From assembly GCF_030380815.1 (NCBI RefSeq), contig NZ_JAUDUY010000001.1, positions 496,001-560,000 of the forward strand: a stretch of DNA of 64,000 bases. Reading direction: 5' to 3'. Within the stretch, counting starts at the first letter, position 1, and every line of letters begins with the position of its first letter. The notes under the pieces are model-generated. The model saw only the letters and a list, made by a program, of their open reading frames with translations, had not been told where the DNA came from and did not search any database. Shown in pieces: positions 27,777-36,958 of the stretch. The stretch comes from Robiginitalea aurantiaca. Its GTDB lineage: Bacteria; Bacteroidota; Bacteroidia; Flavobacteriales; Flavobacteriaceae. The position numbers and the translations under genes are program-made.

Positions 27777-28016
27777 AGGATTAATTTGTGGTTTACGGAG
27801 CAAATATCGAATGAATTATTCATATATTTTTATTTATGTTTTTAATTTAAAACATAAGTATTATTAATGTAATTTGGCTTGATTCCTGAATCCGGATGAA
27901 CTTAAAGACCTTAAAGGAAGTGCGCTTACAATGGAATTAATTAGTACCTTTTGCCTTGGTTTTCCGAATGAGCGATCCTTTAAATCGTAAGAATCATAAA
28001 CGAAATTTCTGCTGCT

Positions 28017-28343
28017 ATGGAATTTAATGCAATTGAGAAACTCGCCATTTTGAAGGCGGTTGATGAAGTAATTCGAATGGATGACATACTCCATATCGGT
28101 GAACTGGATTATCTGAGTAAGTTGGCGGAGGTTTTGGAATTTGATACAGAGCAGATTCTTCAGGCCAGGGAAGTAGAAGCGATACAAGCCATTTCGGTTA
28201 TCAGGGTAATGTCCGAGCAGAAGAAAGCATTTTTGATGCGGAGCATGACCGAGGCAGCGAATGCCGACGGAAAGGTCGACGAGGCTGAAATTCAGTTTAT
28301 ATACAGGGTATTCGCCGCTGCCGGGATTTCGGTTGAGCATTGA
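28017..28343 (+). CDS. TerB-like small acidic protein
   Basis: 108 residues, third paralogue of the TerB-like set: MEFNAIEKLAILKAVDEVIRMDDILHIGELDYLSKLAEVL, then MSEQKKAFLMRSMTEAANADGKVDEAEIQFIYRVF. It lies alone, 3.4 kb from the other two, divergent from icd. Function unknown. Confidence 0.78.
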   Translation: MEFNAIEKLAILKAVDEVIRMDDILHIGELDYLSKLAEVLEFDTEQILQAREVEAIQAISVIRVMSEQKKAFLMRSMTEAANADGKVDEAEIQFIYRVFAAAGISVEH

Positions 28344-28784
28344 GTCGGATTGGGGGACGCTTGGGGGGTCGCCCCCGCCCCGCATACCCAAGTTATGCAG
28401 TGTGCCTGAAAATCGCAATCACCTCCTGACAACCTATTTGAGTGCGATCTTACTCAAATAACAGGACATTCCAAAAGCCTTAACCTATCGATTTGAGAAG
28501 CGATTGAAGGCCTTAGGCTAAAGTCGCAGATTTCCTAAAAAGCATTGAATTTCTTTAATTATTAGTCAGGAAACCCTATTTTAATCTCCCTCTATTTCCA
28601 GTTGAGGTTGTTTTAAGGGATAGCCTCAGCCCATAATCGGGCGGGAAACTGCCTTAGCTGGGGAGCTTATTTCCCAGGATCCGGGATCTGTTTTGCAGGA
28701 CGCATCGCGCTAACAGACAGGAAATCGTTGGGGTTAAAGGGTAGCGAGGGGTACGCTGATCAGAACAGTAAATATGGAGAAGGA
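28344..28784 (+). other. Intergenic stretch, no gene seen
   Basis: About 440 bases after the third TerB-like gene. A G/C-rich patch follows the stop codon without a T-run. The frame of the next gene extends back to a TTG at 28728, but the signal peptide points to the ATG at 28785. Nothing else recognised. Confidence 0.35.
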
Positions 28785-29279
28785 ATGACCACAAAACGGA
28801 CATGGAATAAAAAGGGACTACAACTCCTGCTTGTTGTTCTCCTGCTTTTTCTGACCTCCCAGACTTTTGGTCAAATCGGGGAAGTAAAAAAGGAACATCG
28901 GGTTATTGTGGGCTCCTCGGGGGACCCGCAAATTTCTTTACCCTATTTGGAATTTATTCGGATATCGGATAAACCAGGGTACTACAAATTATGGTATAAG
29001 GATGAGCTCCATTCCCGGGATAAGATCAAATCCCTGGACTTCTACGCCTCTGAGATGGAATTAAATTACCTGTATCATGTCTTCAAGGATGGTTATACAA
29101 CGGTGAAACAGCGTTTAAGTGTGGGGGAAGGCTTGATTCTTACCTCCCGACCGGGCAGGGTAGGCCAGCCAATGAAAGTCACAATTTATTACGAAAACGG
29201 GTCTATGGGTGGCTTCTTTCTAAAGGAAGATCAATTGGAAAGAATGCTCGGAAGTTACAAGACCGTTCCCTCAGAATAG
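28785..29279 (+). CDS. Exported hypothetical protein
   Basis: 164 residues from the ATG at 28785, chosen because it gives a clean signal peptide (TTKRTWNKKGLQ then LLLVVLLLFLTSQTFG); a purine-rich GGAGAAGGA precedes it. The mature part is probably beta-rich (HRVIVGSSGDPQISLPYLEFIRI, YYKLWYKDELHSR, MKVTIYYENGSMGGFFL). No family recognised; likely periplasmic. Confidence 0.68.
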   Translation: MTTKRTWNKKGLQLLLVVLLLFLTSQTFGQIGEVKKEHRVIVGSSGDPQISLPYLEFIRISDKPGYYKLWYKDELHSRDKIKSLDFYASEMELNYLYHVFKDGYTTVKQRLSVGEGLILTSRPGRVGQPMKVTIYYENGSMGGFFLKEDQLERMLGSYKTVPSE

Positions 29280-29330
29280 GTGGCCGGTGAAATAAGATAA
29301 TTACAACACACTTCTTTCACTTTTTACATA

Positions 29331-29338
29331 TAAATTTG
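29331..29338 (+). promoter_or_regulatory. Candidate Bacteroidota -7 element
   Basis: TAAATTTG fits the TAnnTTTG consensus and sits 17 bases before the ATG at 29356. No good TTTG -33 box is found at the right distance and the leader would be only about 10 bases, so this is tentative. Confidence 0.3.
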
Positions 29339-29355
29339 AACAAAAGACATTTTCC

Positions 29356-29700
29356 ATGAAAATTTTCAAAAGCCTGCTAGTTGTTTTTTTAACATTGCTT
29401 TTCACAGCCACCTCCTGCAAAGAGGAAAAGAAGGCAGAGACGAAGTCCACAGAAACGGAAGTCCAGACCGGGGATACCGAAAGCCAATTAATGGCTGAAG
29501 CCCACTACCAATGTCCAATGGATTGTGAGGATGGCAAGACCTATGGCGAGCCGGGTACATGTCCGGTATGTAAAATGGATCTAAAGCCGGTTTCCAAAGA
29601 AACGGCTATGACCTGTAAAATGCACGCCGATGGCGAGTGCACTTGTGATGGGGAGAAGTGCGCTTGCGAGAATTGCCCGAAACACTCCGGGACTCAGTAA
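29356..29700 (+). CDS. Lipoprotein with heavy-metal-binding domain and Cys-rich tail
   Basis: 114 residues. Lipoprotein signal (LLVVFLTLLFTATS, Cys21), an acidic linker, then YQCPMDCEDGKTYGEPGTCPVCKMDLKPV, the heavy-metal-binding (HMBD/YHS-like) block that also occurs at the start of CusB-type efflux adaptors and copper ATPases. The tail packs six more Cys and two His (CKMHADGECTCDGEKCACENC), a likely second metal site. It probably binds copper or zinc at the envelope. Its end overlaps the convergent DsrE-like gene by 7 bases. Confidence 0.83.
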   Translation: MKIFKSLLVVFLTLLFTATSCKEEKKAETKSTETEVQTGDTESQLMAEAHYQCPMDCEDGKTYGEPGTCPVCKMDLKPVSKETAMTCKMHADGECTCDGEKCACENCPKHSGTQ

Positions 29701-29978
29701 GTAAAGACCGTCGGATTTTTTCTGATTTTCTCAATCAATAGGTCATTATCCATGACCTGAATTCCATCACGGAGACCCTCGGCTTCTACCTTGTGCGCCA
29801 TCATGCAGTGCGGACAAACCCTAACATTACACCCGTCTGCCATCCCGTCTTTGAGTAACAATGGCGGGTTTTCCTCGTGGAATACCAGGGTATAGGCACC
29901 CGGTTTCATGAGTTTATCCCCATGGATATATAGAAATACAGTCACCTTTTGCCCGTTTTTCTGAACTTTCTCTGCCAA
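29694..29978 (-). CDS. DsrE-like small protein (start unclear)
   Basis: 94 residues from a TTG at 29978. KNGQKVTVFLYIHGDKLM, CNVRVCPHCMMAHKVEAEGL and GIQVMDNDLLIEKIRKNPTVFTY fit a DsrE/DsrF-like sulfur-relay fold. But the homologous-looking reading continues upstream without ATG (FELHDSPFLIFGLHLAEK) to a TGA at 30027. A GTG at 30030 opens the +1 frame as GTG-AAA-AGC-TTT-TGA, so one extra T would explain a broken or frameshifted start. Located 100 bases after the alpha/beta hydrolase gene, same strand. Function unknown. Confidence 0.65.
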   Translation of the reverse strand: MAEKVQKNGQKVTVFLYIHGDKLMKPGAYTLVFHEENPPLLLKDGMADGCNVRVCPHCMMAHKVEAEGLRDGIQVMDNDLLIEKIRKNPTVFTY

Positions 29979-30078
29979 ATGCAGTCCAAAAATGAGGAAA
30001 GGAGAATCATGGAGCTCAAAAGCTTTTCACTGTTTTAAGGTATGTTTTAAAGGTATTTAATTTTATGCCCATTGGTAT

Positions 30079-30933
30079 TTAAGATCTATCCGGCAGGGTT
30101 CTGTATTTTGACAAGTGTTGGCTGATGGCGTCTTTTACTTCACTAAAATTGGACTGAACCAGCCAGTGCCCCCCGTCTACCTCTAAATACGTATAATCGC
30201 CTTTTACATAGTTTTCGGTCATTCTGGCCCCGAATGCCCCGATAGCGAAATCTCTGTTTCCCCATACAAATAGGGTAGGTGTTTGAACGTCCCCAATTGG
30301 CTTGCGGCCTTTTCGGATATTGGCCCTGTAGTAATTTAAGGCGGCTGTCAGCGATTGCTTTCTTCTGAATACTGACAAATAATTTTCCTGGACTTCGGGA
30401 GGGCTGCGTTTCCATAATTTCCGGAATGCCTTAAAATCATTCCTTCGGATGATGATCTCAGGGAGTACGGGGAGTAAAAAAAACCCGATGTACCGACTCA
30501 TCTTTTTTTGGGCTTTGTCCTCTTTCAGGGCTTTTCCAAAGGCCCTGCTGTGGGGTATGGACAGAGATGTCCAACTGAGGATTCTTTCGGGATGGCGATA
30601 AGTGATGTCCCATCCAATGGCAGCGCCCCAGTCATGGCCTACCAGGTGAAATTTATCGCCTCTTAAACGCTCGGCGATACTCAGGATGTCATCCCCAATC
30701 CTGGTAATGGTGTAGTTTTTCACCCCTTTAGGACAGGCGTTTTTGCTGTAACCCCTCATGTCCGGGGCTATGCAATAGAAACCGAGGGCCGCGATTTCAG
30801 GCATGAGTTCGGCCCACATAATGGAGGTTTCCGGAAACCCATGGAGAAAGACGACCAGTTCGTTCTGTTTGTCTCCACAGACGCGATAGTCGAATTCCAG
30901 ATCTTCTATTTTAATTTTTTCTGATCTTATCAT
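30079..30933 (-). CDS. Alpha/beta hydrolase, epoxide-hydrolase-like
   Basis: 284 residues. The oxyanion motif is VVFLHGFPETSIMW, the nucleophile elbow is LVGHDWGAAIGW with Asp101 as nucleophile (so an Asp-type hydrolase, epoxide hydrolase or dehalogenase-like rather than serine esterase), an acid-like VWGNRDFAIG and catalytic His in VDGGHWLVQS. A helical cap occupies about residues 130-220. Cytoplasmic; substrate unknown. The DsrE-like gene follows on the same strand. Confidence 0.87.
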   Translation of the reverse strand: MIRSEKIKIEDLEFDYRVCGDKQNELVVFLHGFPETSIMWAELMPEIAALGFYCIAPDMRGYSKNACPKGVKNYTITRIGDDILSIAERLRGDKFHLVGHDWGAAIGWDITYRHPERILSWTSLSIPHSRAFGKALKEDKAQKKMSRYIGFFLLPVLPEIIIRRNDFKAFRKLWKRSPPEVQENYLSVFRRKQSLTAALNYYRANIRKGRKPIGDVQTPTLFVWGNRDFAIGAFGARMTENYVKGDYTYLEVDGGHWLVQSNFSEVKDAISQHLSKYRTLPDRS

Positions 30934-31286
30934 AGGGGAGGTATTATGCTATGATGGGCGTTGACCCGAAGATAGGGATTTGAGGTTTTGGTTCGGGAGT
31001 ACGTTACATGCCAGATCCTGTGCAAATGCTCATTACACATATTTTCGTAACTGAATTCGCTGAACATTCCTCGATATCACAGTGTCGGGCAGGGGATTCT
31101 GGTTTTGTGATTTTGAAGGTTGACCTTAAAAAAGGGACAATATAAGTTGAGAAACATTTCTATTATGGGTATCCTCTGCTTCTTCCACAGACCAATACAA
31201 TTCTGGACATTACCACGATAAGTGATAAAGATCATAAAAGGGAGTGCTTAAAATGGCCTACATTCGCTTACCTTAAAGGATAATTT
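30934..31286 (+). other. Intergenic stretch, no gene seen
   Basis: About 350 bases between the divergent hydrolase and PagL-like genes. No coding frame, RNA structure or clear TAnnTTTG element recognised. Confidence 0.35.
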
Positions 31287-32453
31287 ATGAAAAAGGGACT
31301 TCTGTTCGCCCTGACATTTTGCGCGGCAATTGGTTTGTTTGCTCAAAATCCCCTGTATACCAAAACCGGAACTGAATCTGATAACCAGGGGCGCTTTAGA
31401 ACCCTTGAAGTACGCGGCCACACCGGTGGCCACATGTATGGTGGCGAAACTCTTACCTCCAAATTGGAATCGGGTTATGGTGCATTGGAGGTCCGTTTTG
31501 CCTGGCAGAGCCGGGATGAAGATATTTGGGGTAAATATGGTTATCCCTCATATGGGGTGGGGGCGTATGCCGGGTTTTTGGGAGACCCAGATGTCTTTGG
31601 AAATCCCAATGCCTTGTTTGGATTTATAAATTTCCCGATAAGCAAGCCCTCCAGAAGGAATCAATTCAACATTGAACCTTCTTTGGGCCTTACCTACAAC
31701 CTGGAACCTTTTGATCCTGAAAATAATCCGCTTAATGATGCCATTGGAGCCCGGATGGCAGTATATTTTAACCTGAATTTTGGTTGGGCTTACCAATGGA
31801 CCCCGGAAATGGATATCACTTATGGCCTTGATTTCTCCCATTTCAGCAATGGACGCAGTTTTACCCCAAACTGGGGGCTAAATATGTTCGGAATCAATGT
31901 AGGGATGCGCTACCATTACAATGCTGACCAGCACCGGGTGGACCGTGAAGGCTACCCGCAGGATAAACTTCAGAGCCGGTACCTTCGCTCAACCAAAAAA
32001 CCCAACGAAAAGGTCCCAGAAAACCAGAGTGTGAACCTTTATACTGCCCTTGGCACGGTACAGACAGAGGAGGGAGCCGGTACCGATACCCGCTATGGTA
32101 CCTTTTCGCTCGTGCTGGATTATCAGCATAAATTCAATAACATGCACAGCGTTTCCGCAGGCCTGGATTATTTTGTGGACAATAGCCTAAAGGAAACGTA
32201 CCCTGAAGGGAATGGGAAGAACAGCCTTATAGGAATCCACGCTGGATATGACTTTATGTTCTGGAGGATCACTACCCTGGTCCACGGGGGTACCTATATT
32301 ACAGAGAAATTGGGAAAGGACGCCCTTTTTCTCAGACCTGCTATTCGATATGACCTGAACAAATGGGCCTATGCCCAGGTAGGGCTTAAGACCATAGGAT
32401 TTGCGGCAGATTGGGTAGAATTTGGGATTGGTATAAAACCATTTCGCTGGTAG
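31287..32453 (+). CDS. PagL-like outer-membrane acyloxyacyl hydrolase
   Basis: 388 residues: signal peptide (KKGLLFALTFCAAIGLFAQ) and a beta-barrel pattern of alternating strands up to a C-terminal aromatic residue (FGIGIKPFRW). His185 and Ser187 in DFSHFSNGR are the HxS dyad of lipid A 3-O-deacylase (PagL) and the surrounding GLDFSHFSNG..NMFGINVGMRY fits that family. Role predicted: removes an acyl chain from lipid A in the outer membrane. Longer than PagL proper (~170-190), as in other Bacteroidota forms. Followed on the same strand by an M14 peptidase lipoprotein. Confidence 0.82.
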   Translation: MKKGLLFALTFCAAIGLFAQNPLYTKTGTESDNQGRFRTLEVRGHTGGHMYGGETLTSKLESGYGALEVRFAWQSRDEDIWGKYGYPSYGVGAYAGFLGDPDVFGNPNALFGFINFPISKPSRRNQFNIEPSLGLTYNLEPFDPENNPLNDAIGARMAVYFNLNFGWAYQWTPEMDITYGLDFSHFSNGRSFTPNWGLNMFGINVGMRYHYNADQHRVDREGYPQDKLQSRYLRSTKKPNEKVPENQSVNLYTALGTVQTEEGAGTDTRYGTFSLVLDYQHKFNNMHSVSAGLDYFVDNSLKETYPEGNGKNSLIGIHAGYDFMFWRITTLVHGGTYITEKLGKDALFLRPAIRYDLNKWAYAQVGLKTIGFAADWVEFGIGIKPFRW

Positions 32454-32650
32454 CGACCATCTCACCCTGGAAACGAGTTGTGATTTTAGACCATCGCGCT
32501 ACGGGTATTTTGCCCTTTGAAAGTGCGGGGCAGGCAACTTTTTTTATCTTCACCTCACAGAGCTATCGGAAACCCCTGTCTATGGATTTAGTTACAAAGG
32601 AAGCGCCAGAAGTTCGTTCTAAGAACCCTCAGGCGACAGATCTAAATACA

Positions 32651-33952
32651 ATGGGAAATTATTTTTTCAAAATGGTACTGGCCCTGCTTGCAGTGACCCT
32701 GGTTTCGTGCAAGAATACTGAGAAGGCACTGGAAGAAGATCAAGCCCCGGCAACCTCCGGATATCAGGGCCAGGGCCCAAATTCGATCGTGCCCACAGTG
32801 GATCGTCCTGTTCAGAGACAATGGAAGGGGATATGGGCATTTAATGACAGCACTACTTTTTTTACCAATGATTTTGATGGCGGACGCCTCAACGGGGTAG
32901 CCTATGACGGCAATGATCATTATACGGTCTGGATAACTGCAGAGAACACGCCTATAAATGTCAGCCCCTGGTATGCCTTTAAGGTTTGGACGACTGCCCC
33001 CAGGGAAATTACGGTTCGACTGAGTTATCAAAATTCCCGTAGCAGGTATTATCCGAAAATCAGTAGTGACGGGGTAAACTTTAAACCTTTGGACAGCCTC
33101 TTTTTTAAGGCAATAAATCCGGGCGAGGGTGAATTCGGGATTAAGGCTGCGCCCGAATCTGCTGATATTACCCTTGCGGTAACTACGGAGCCCATAATTG
33201 TCGCCGCACAGGAACTTTATACTTCTTCCAGGGTAAAATCATGGATCGATTCCCTCAGCCAAAAATCCTATATCAGTTCGGATCCTATCGGCTTTACCAG
33301 GGAAAACAGACCGCTCCATTTAATGGAGATCAAAGAGAATGGGAAAGCGAAGAAGGCTCTGATGGTCATTGCCCGGCAACATCCGCCAGAAGTTACGGGT
33401 TTTCTGGCGATGAAGTCCTTTATTGAAACACTCTCAGGGGATTCGCCCGAGGCCAGGGAGTTCAGGAACAGCCATGCGGTATTTGTGGCGCCTCTTATGA
33501 ATCCGGACGGTGTGGACAACGGGCATTGGAGACACAATATGGGGGGTATTGACCTGAACCGCGACTGGCAGAATTTCAATCAGCCTGAAACACGGAGCGT
33601 CCGTGATTTCCTGAGGACAAAAGACGCCGACTACGACTTCGTTTTTGGAGTGGACTTTCACTCCACCTGGGATGATATTTACTATCCACTTGACACGGTG
33701 GCCACAGGGGATAAAGGGAAAATTGTGTTTGATTGGATACAGGCCATAAGCCAGAGGCTGCCCCAGAAAAAAACGAATATCAGTGCCTCAGCACAATTGG
33801 ACCCCACGATGGTTTCCCGCACATATTTCTTCGTAAACCACGAAATGCCTGCCATTGTCTTTGAATTGGGGGATGATACCCCCAGGGATTTTCTCAAACT
33901 AAAAGGGCAGGTGGCAGCCGAGGAATTGATGCGGCTGCTAAGGGAACAGTAG
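32651..33952 (+). CDS. M14-family zinc carboxypeptidase lipoprotein
   Basis: 433 residues from the ATG at 32651, which gives a clean lipoprotein signal (KMVLALLAVTLVS, Cys20); the open frame extends back to 32411 but only through sequence without family similarity. An N-terminal beta domain (~60-190) precedes the peptidase domain. Zinc ligands: His244 and Glu247 in RQHPPEVTG, His337 in VDFHSTWDD. Substrate-binding HWRHNMGGIDLNRDW and catalytic-Glu-type VFELGDDTP complete the M14 pattern. Envelope-bound peptidase. Confidence 0.88.
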   Translation: MGNYFFKMVLALLAVTLVSCKNTEKALEEDQAPATSGYQGQGPNSIVPTVDRPVQRQWKGIWAFNDSTTFFTNDFDGGRLNGVAYDGNDHYTVWITAENTPINVSPWYAFKVWTTAPREITVRLSYQNSRSRYYPKISSDGVNFKPLDSLFFKAINPGEGEFGIKAAPESADITLAVTTEPIIVAAQELYTSSRVKSWIDSLSQKSYISSDPIGFTRENRPLHLMEIKENGKAKKALMVIARQHPPEVTGFLAMKSFIETLSGDSPEAREFRNSHAVFVAPLMNPDGVDNGHWRHNMGGIDLNRDWQNFNQPETRSVRDFLRTKDADYDFVFGVDFHSTWDDIYYPLDTVATGDKGKIVFDWIQAISQRLPQKKTNISASAQLDPTMVSRTYFFVNHEMPAIVFELGDDTPRDFLKLKGQVAAEELMRLLREQ

Positions 33953-34010
33953 GCTGGAAGCTTTAAGTGCGGAAACCTGCTGCTTTTGTGATTCCAGAAA
34001 GTACCTTGAT

Positions 34011-34868
34011 TTAGAAATTTTTGGCACCCACAAAAGTTTGCATATCAAATCCCCCTATCCAGGGTTTTTGAGAGAAATGCCATAATTTAAAGCCAGCGTT
34101 TTTAAATAGCAAGGGATAGTTATGCGAAAAAGAGGGCTCATTTCCGTAAAGTTGCGAATGGGGAGTTGTTGATAAGTCATGATAATGACCGTTAGGCTCA
34201 ATAGTTATAAAGATGATTTTGCCCAATTGGTTGACTTCGTTTAAGAACCCTTGTAACTGGGTTTCGAGAAAATACTCTAAAGACTCATTTGAGAAGAATA
34301 TAGTATTTCCATGACCGTGTTCTTTAACCCATTCCATGGCATCTTCAGCAACAAACTCAAGCCTATTATTACCTTTGAATTTCCGTTTGTTAATTTCAAT
34401 CTGGTCAGGGCTTAGATCGATGCCGATAAGCCGTTTAAGAGCAGGAAATGCTGAACTGAGATAGTTTAGCGTATTTCCATTTCCTGTTCCTATTTCTACA
34501 AGAGTGTCAAATGATTCAGTTTGGTCAGCTATTTCATTTTTAAGTAAATCGAAAATAAACGTACTTTTTGGCAAGAAATTAGTTTCAAATCCGTCTTCTG
34601 TTTCTTCAAATAATTCGGTGGCATTATTGATCCAAAAATCGCGATTCGATTCTGCTATAGTATTGTAATCGTCTATTTTTTCCAGCTTTCTTACAAGTGC
34701 GGCCCGCATTAACCTTTCGGCGATGCTCATATGCTTTTTATTCTTATGAACCAGAGTGATTCTGTTTTTGGCAAGTTCACGTGCCTTTTTAGGTTGAATG
34801 AACACAAGGAAATTTCCTAAGGTTGCCGTGAGGCTTCTAATTAGAAGACTTTTTAATCTGTTCTTCAT
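34011..34868 (-). CDS. Class I SAM-dependent methyltransferase
   Basis: 285 residues from the ATG at 34868 (a longer frame starts at ATG 34904). SAM motif I is TLVEIGTGNGNTLNYL, followed by the acidic strand RLIGIDLSPDQIEINK and motif IV FFSNESLEYF. The first ~100 residues are basic and helical (NRLKSLLIRSLTATLGNF, KKARELAKNRI). Upstream are 500 AT-rich bases and then the NRPS-PKS cluster on the other strand; it may or may not belong to that cluster. Confidence 0.8.
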   Translation of the reverse strand: MKNRLKSLLIRSLTATLGNFLVFIQPKKARELAKNRITLVHKNKKHMSIAERLMRAALVRKLEKIDDYNTIAESNRDFWINNATELFEETEDGFETNFLPKSTFIFDLLKNEIADQTESFDTLVEIGTGNGNTLNYLSSAFPALKRLIGIDLSPDQIEINKRKFKGNNRLEFVAEDAMEWVKEHGHGNTIFFSNESLEYFLETQLQGFLNEVNQLGKIIFITIEPNGHYHDLSTTPHSQLYGNEPSFSHNYPLLFKNAGFKLWHFSQKPWIGGFDMQTFVGAKNF

Positions 34869-34904
34869 ATTCAAAGGGGTGCTGGTGTTTTGATCAAGAA
34901 ACAT

Positions 34905-35406
34905 CTGATGTAGTCAATGCGGGTATAGCTCCAATATATAAGTGGAAGGCTATGAATTCGTATAGGCTACTCAAACCGATTCTTAATAATTCAGTCCACA
35001 AATAGTGTAATTAAGTGACAATTTAAGCTATTCGACAATTTTATTTCTATTCGAGAATGATTTGTTTTTATTTTTGAAGCCAAAGCGTGGCTGAGTTGAC
35101 CGATAAAGGATTAACCATTATTTTGTGATAAAATGGGAGAGGAAACAAACTGGACCTAAGCTCCTATCTAAAGGTATGAGGAGTTTTTAAGGGTTTGTGT
35201 GCTTTTCTCAATTGTTTACGTTCATTATTGTCTTCCAAAGTAGTTTGTTTTTGGACCTTGACCACTGAAACAGCAAAGATTATTGCCTTATAATAAGAGG
35301 GACAAGTCCGATGAGTTCCTTTCCAAAGAGCAATTAGGAACCCATAAGTTTACTTACCCATAGAGGGAGTCTTTACAGCTGTAATTTTTAATAATGTGCG
35401 GTTTTA
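34905..35406 (+). other. AT-rich divergent intergenic region before the NRPS-PKS cluster
   Basis: About 500 AT-rich bases between the methyltransferase and the FemAB-like gene. No coding frame or RNA gene seen. It probably contains the divergent promoters and may be the left boundary of the accessory cluster; no direct repeats marking a boundary were found by eye. Confidence 0.35.
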
Positions 35407-36525
35407 ATGTTTAAGCAGAAGCAAATTGAATCACTAAAAATGGAGGAATTAAATGTTTATGAAATTTCCTCTTCAGAAGCTGTCGATCAATACAAGGATA
35501 TCCTTAAAGCCGTAGGCAATAACTGGCCCTATCTTCGGTATGAATTAATAAATGTAGGAATCCTCGAGGATTCCCAATTGATGTATTTTGTATATAGCGT
35601 CAATGAGGAGCCTTTGGTGTTAATGCCTTTTTATAAAAGGCGGATCAGTATTGGCAATCAGAGAACAGCATATTTTGATGTTATAAGTCCCTGGGGATAC
35701 GCCGGGCCAATATTTAAAGAGGCTATAGAGGAAAAGGTTGCCACTGCATTCTGGAGGTTGGCAGATGATTGGTACCGCGATAATAATATAGTCTCAGAAT
35801 TTATTCGCTTTCATTTTCAGGGGAACCATCTTTGTTATTCCGGAAGTGTTGCCCATACCCTGTACAATGTTCGGGGGGTCATACGGGAAAAAGAGGTAAT
35901 ATGGGATAACCTCCAGTCAAAAACAAAAAACAAGGTTCGAAACGCCTACAAGAACAACCTCAGGTTCTCTATGTTTCATGGAAGCATATCTCCTAAACAG
36001 GTTTCAGAATTCTACGAAATCTATATCAGTACGATGGATCGCAATGACGCAGCCGAATCGTTTTATCACGACCTGGCCTATTTTCAGGAATTTGTTAAGA
36101 ATAATTCCGATGGTTGCACTATCGGGATGGTTTATAAGGACGGCAGAGCCATCTCGACCGAGTTATTTCTGATATCCGAGGACACGGTATTTTCCTATTT
36201 TGGCGGGACCCTGGGGGAATTTTTTAAGCTCAGGCCGAATGATTTCCTGAAGATGGAAGCGATAAATTGGATGTATTTGAACGGATTCAAGTATTACGTG
36301 ATTGGAGGCGGGCTAAAGGAGCATGATAGCCTGTATCAATACAAGAAAAAGTTTTTTCGCTTCGATGAGGATCCAAGCTTCTTAAGCGGGCGAAAAATAG
36401 TGAATTTAGAAGTTTACAGGGAGTTGGTCGGCATGGCATTACCGGAAATTCCAATCTCTGAAATAACGCTGGATTCAGCAAGCACAGGGTTTTTCCCAAA
36501 ATATCGCAGCAAGAGAAACCGGTAA
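35407..36525 (+). CDS. FemAB-like / GNAT-fold acyl- or aminoacyltransferase
   Basis: 372 residues. WDNLQSKTKNKVRNAYKNNLRF (~170-190) is the typical N-terminal arm of FemAB-like proteins, GMVYKDGRAISTELFLISEDTVFSYFGGTL the GNAT-type core strand and PNDFLKMEAINWMYLNGFKYYVIGGG the C-terminal part of the Acetyltransf_6 / GNAT-like fold. These proteins transfer amino acids or acyl groups from tRNA, CoA or carrier proteins; the closeness to an NRPS-PKS pair suggests it acts on the assembly-line product, an inference only. ATG at 35443 is an alternative start. Confidence 0.78.
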   Translation: MFKQKQIESLKMEELNVYEISSSEAVDQYKDILKAVGNNWPYLRYELINVGILEDSQLMYFVYSVNEEPLVLMPFYKRRISIGNQRTAYFDVISPWGYAGPIFKEAIEEKVATAFWRLADDWYRDNNIVSEFIRFHFQGNHLCYSGSVAHTLYNVRGVIREKEVIWDNLQSKTKNKVRNAYKNNLRFSMFHGSISPKQVSEFYEIYISTMDRNDAAESFYHDLAYFQEFVKNNSDGCTIGMVYKDGRAISTELFLISEDTVFSYFGGTLGEFFKLRPNDFLKMEAINWMYLNGFKYYVIGGGLKEHDSLYQYKKKFFRFDEDPSFLSGRKIVNLEVYRELVGMALPEIPISEITLDSASTGFFPKYRSKRNR

Positions 36526-36958
36526 TCTTTTCCTGAGTGACTAGTGAAATCCCCCTTTTAACACAATGGTGATGGATTGCCCTAATCAGGATTGCGGGAG
36601 TTGCCCAATTCCATTTTTGGACTCTGGTATTCTGTAAAACATCCATATTTGATTAAGGGCTAATGAATTATCTGAATATATGGCAGAATGTGTTGAAAAT
36701 ACATAATGGCACAATGCACTCGTACGATAAAAGAAACATCTTATCTATTTTTGTGTATCCTGGTTAAATTTTTTCCGAAATTTAACTGGCTCATTATTAA
36801 AATTTTAAACACACGACCAGAACCCTATTCCCGTCATTTTCATTTTGAAGAAATAAAGTGGTCAATCGAAAAAAAAGGAAGTGGTAAGACAACTGGGCTA
36901 TAGTACTGACGCTACCATTTAGGAAGCTCGGCCAATTTTCAATAAAACTGCAAGAAAA
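36526..36958 (+). other. Intergenic stretch upstream of the PKS-NRPS gene
   Basis: About 430 AT-rich bases. A 65-codon frame at 36706-36903 has no recognisable pattern and was not accepted. The region probably holds the promoter of the 36959-49328 operon. Confidence 0.35.

Noticed and set aside
34011-34868. Methyltransferase as a firm member of the biosynthetic cluster
   Set aside because: It is divergent and 500 bases away; membership cannot be shown from the sequence.
36706-36903. 65-codon plus-strand frame before the PKS-NRPS gene
   Set aside because: No family-like pattern, low complexity and no start context.
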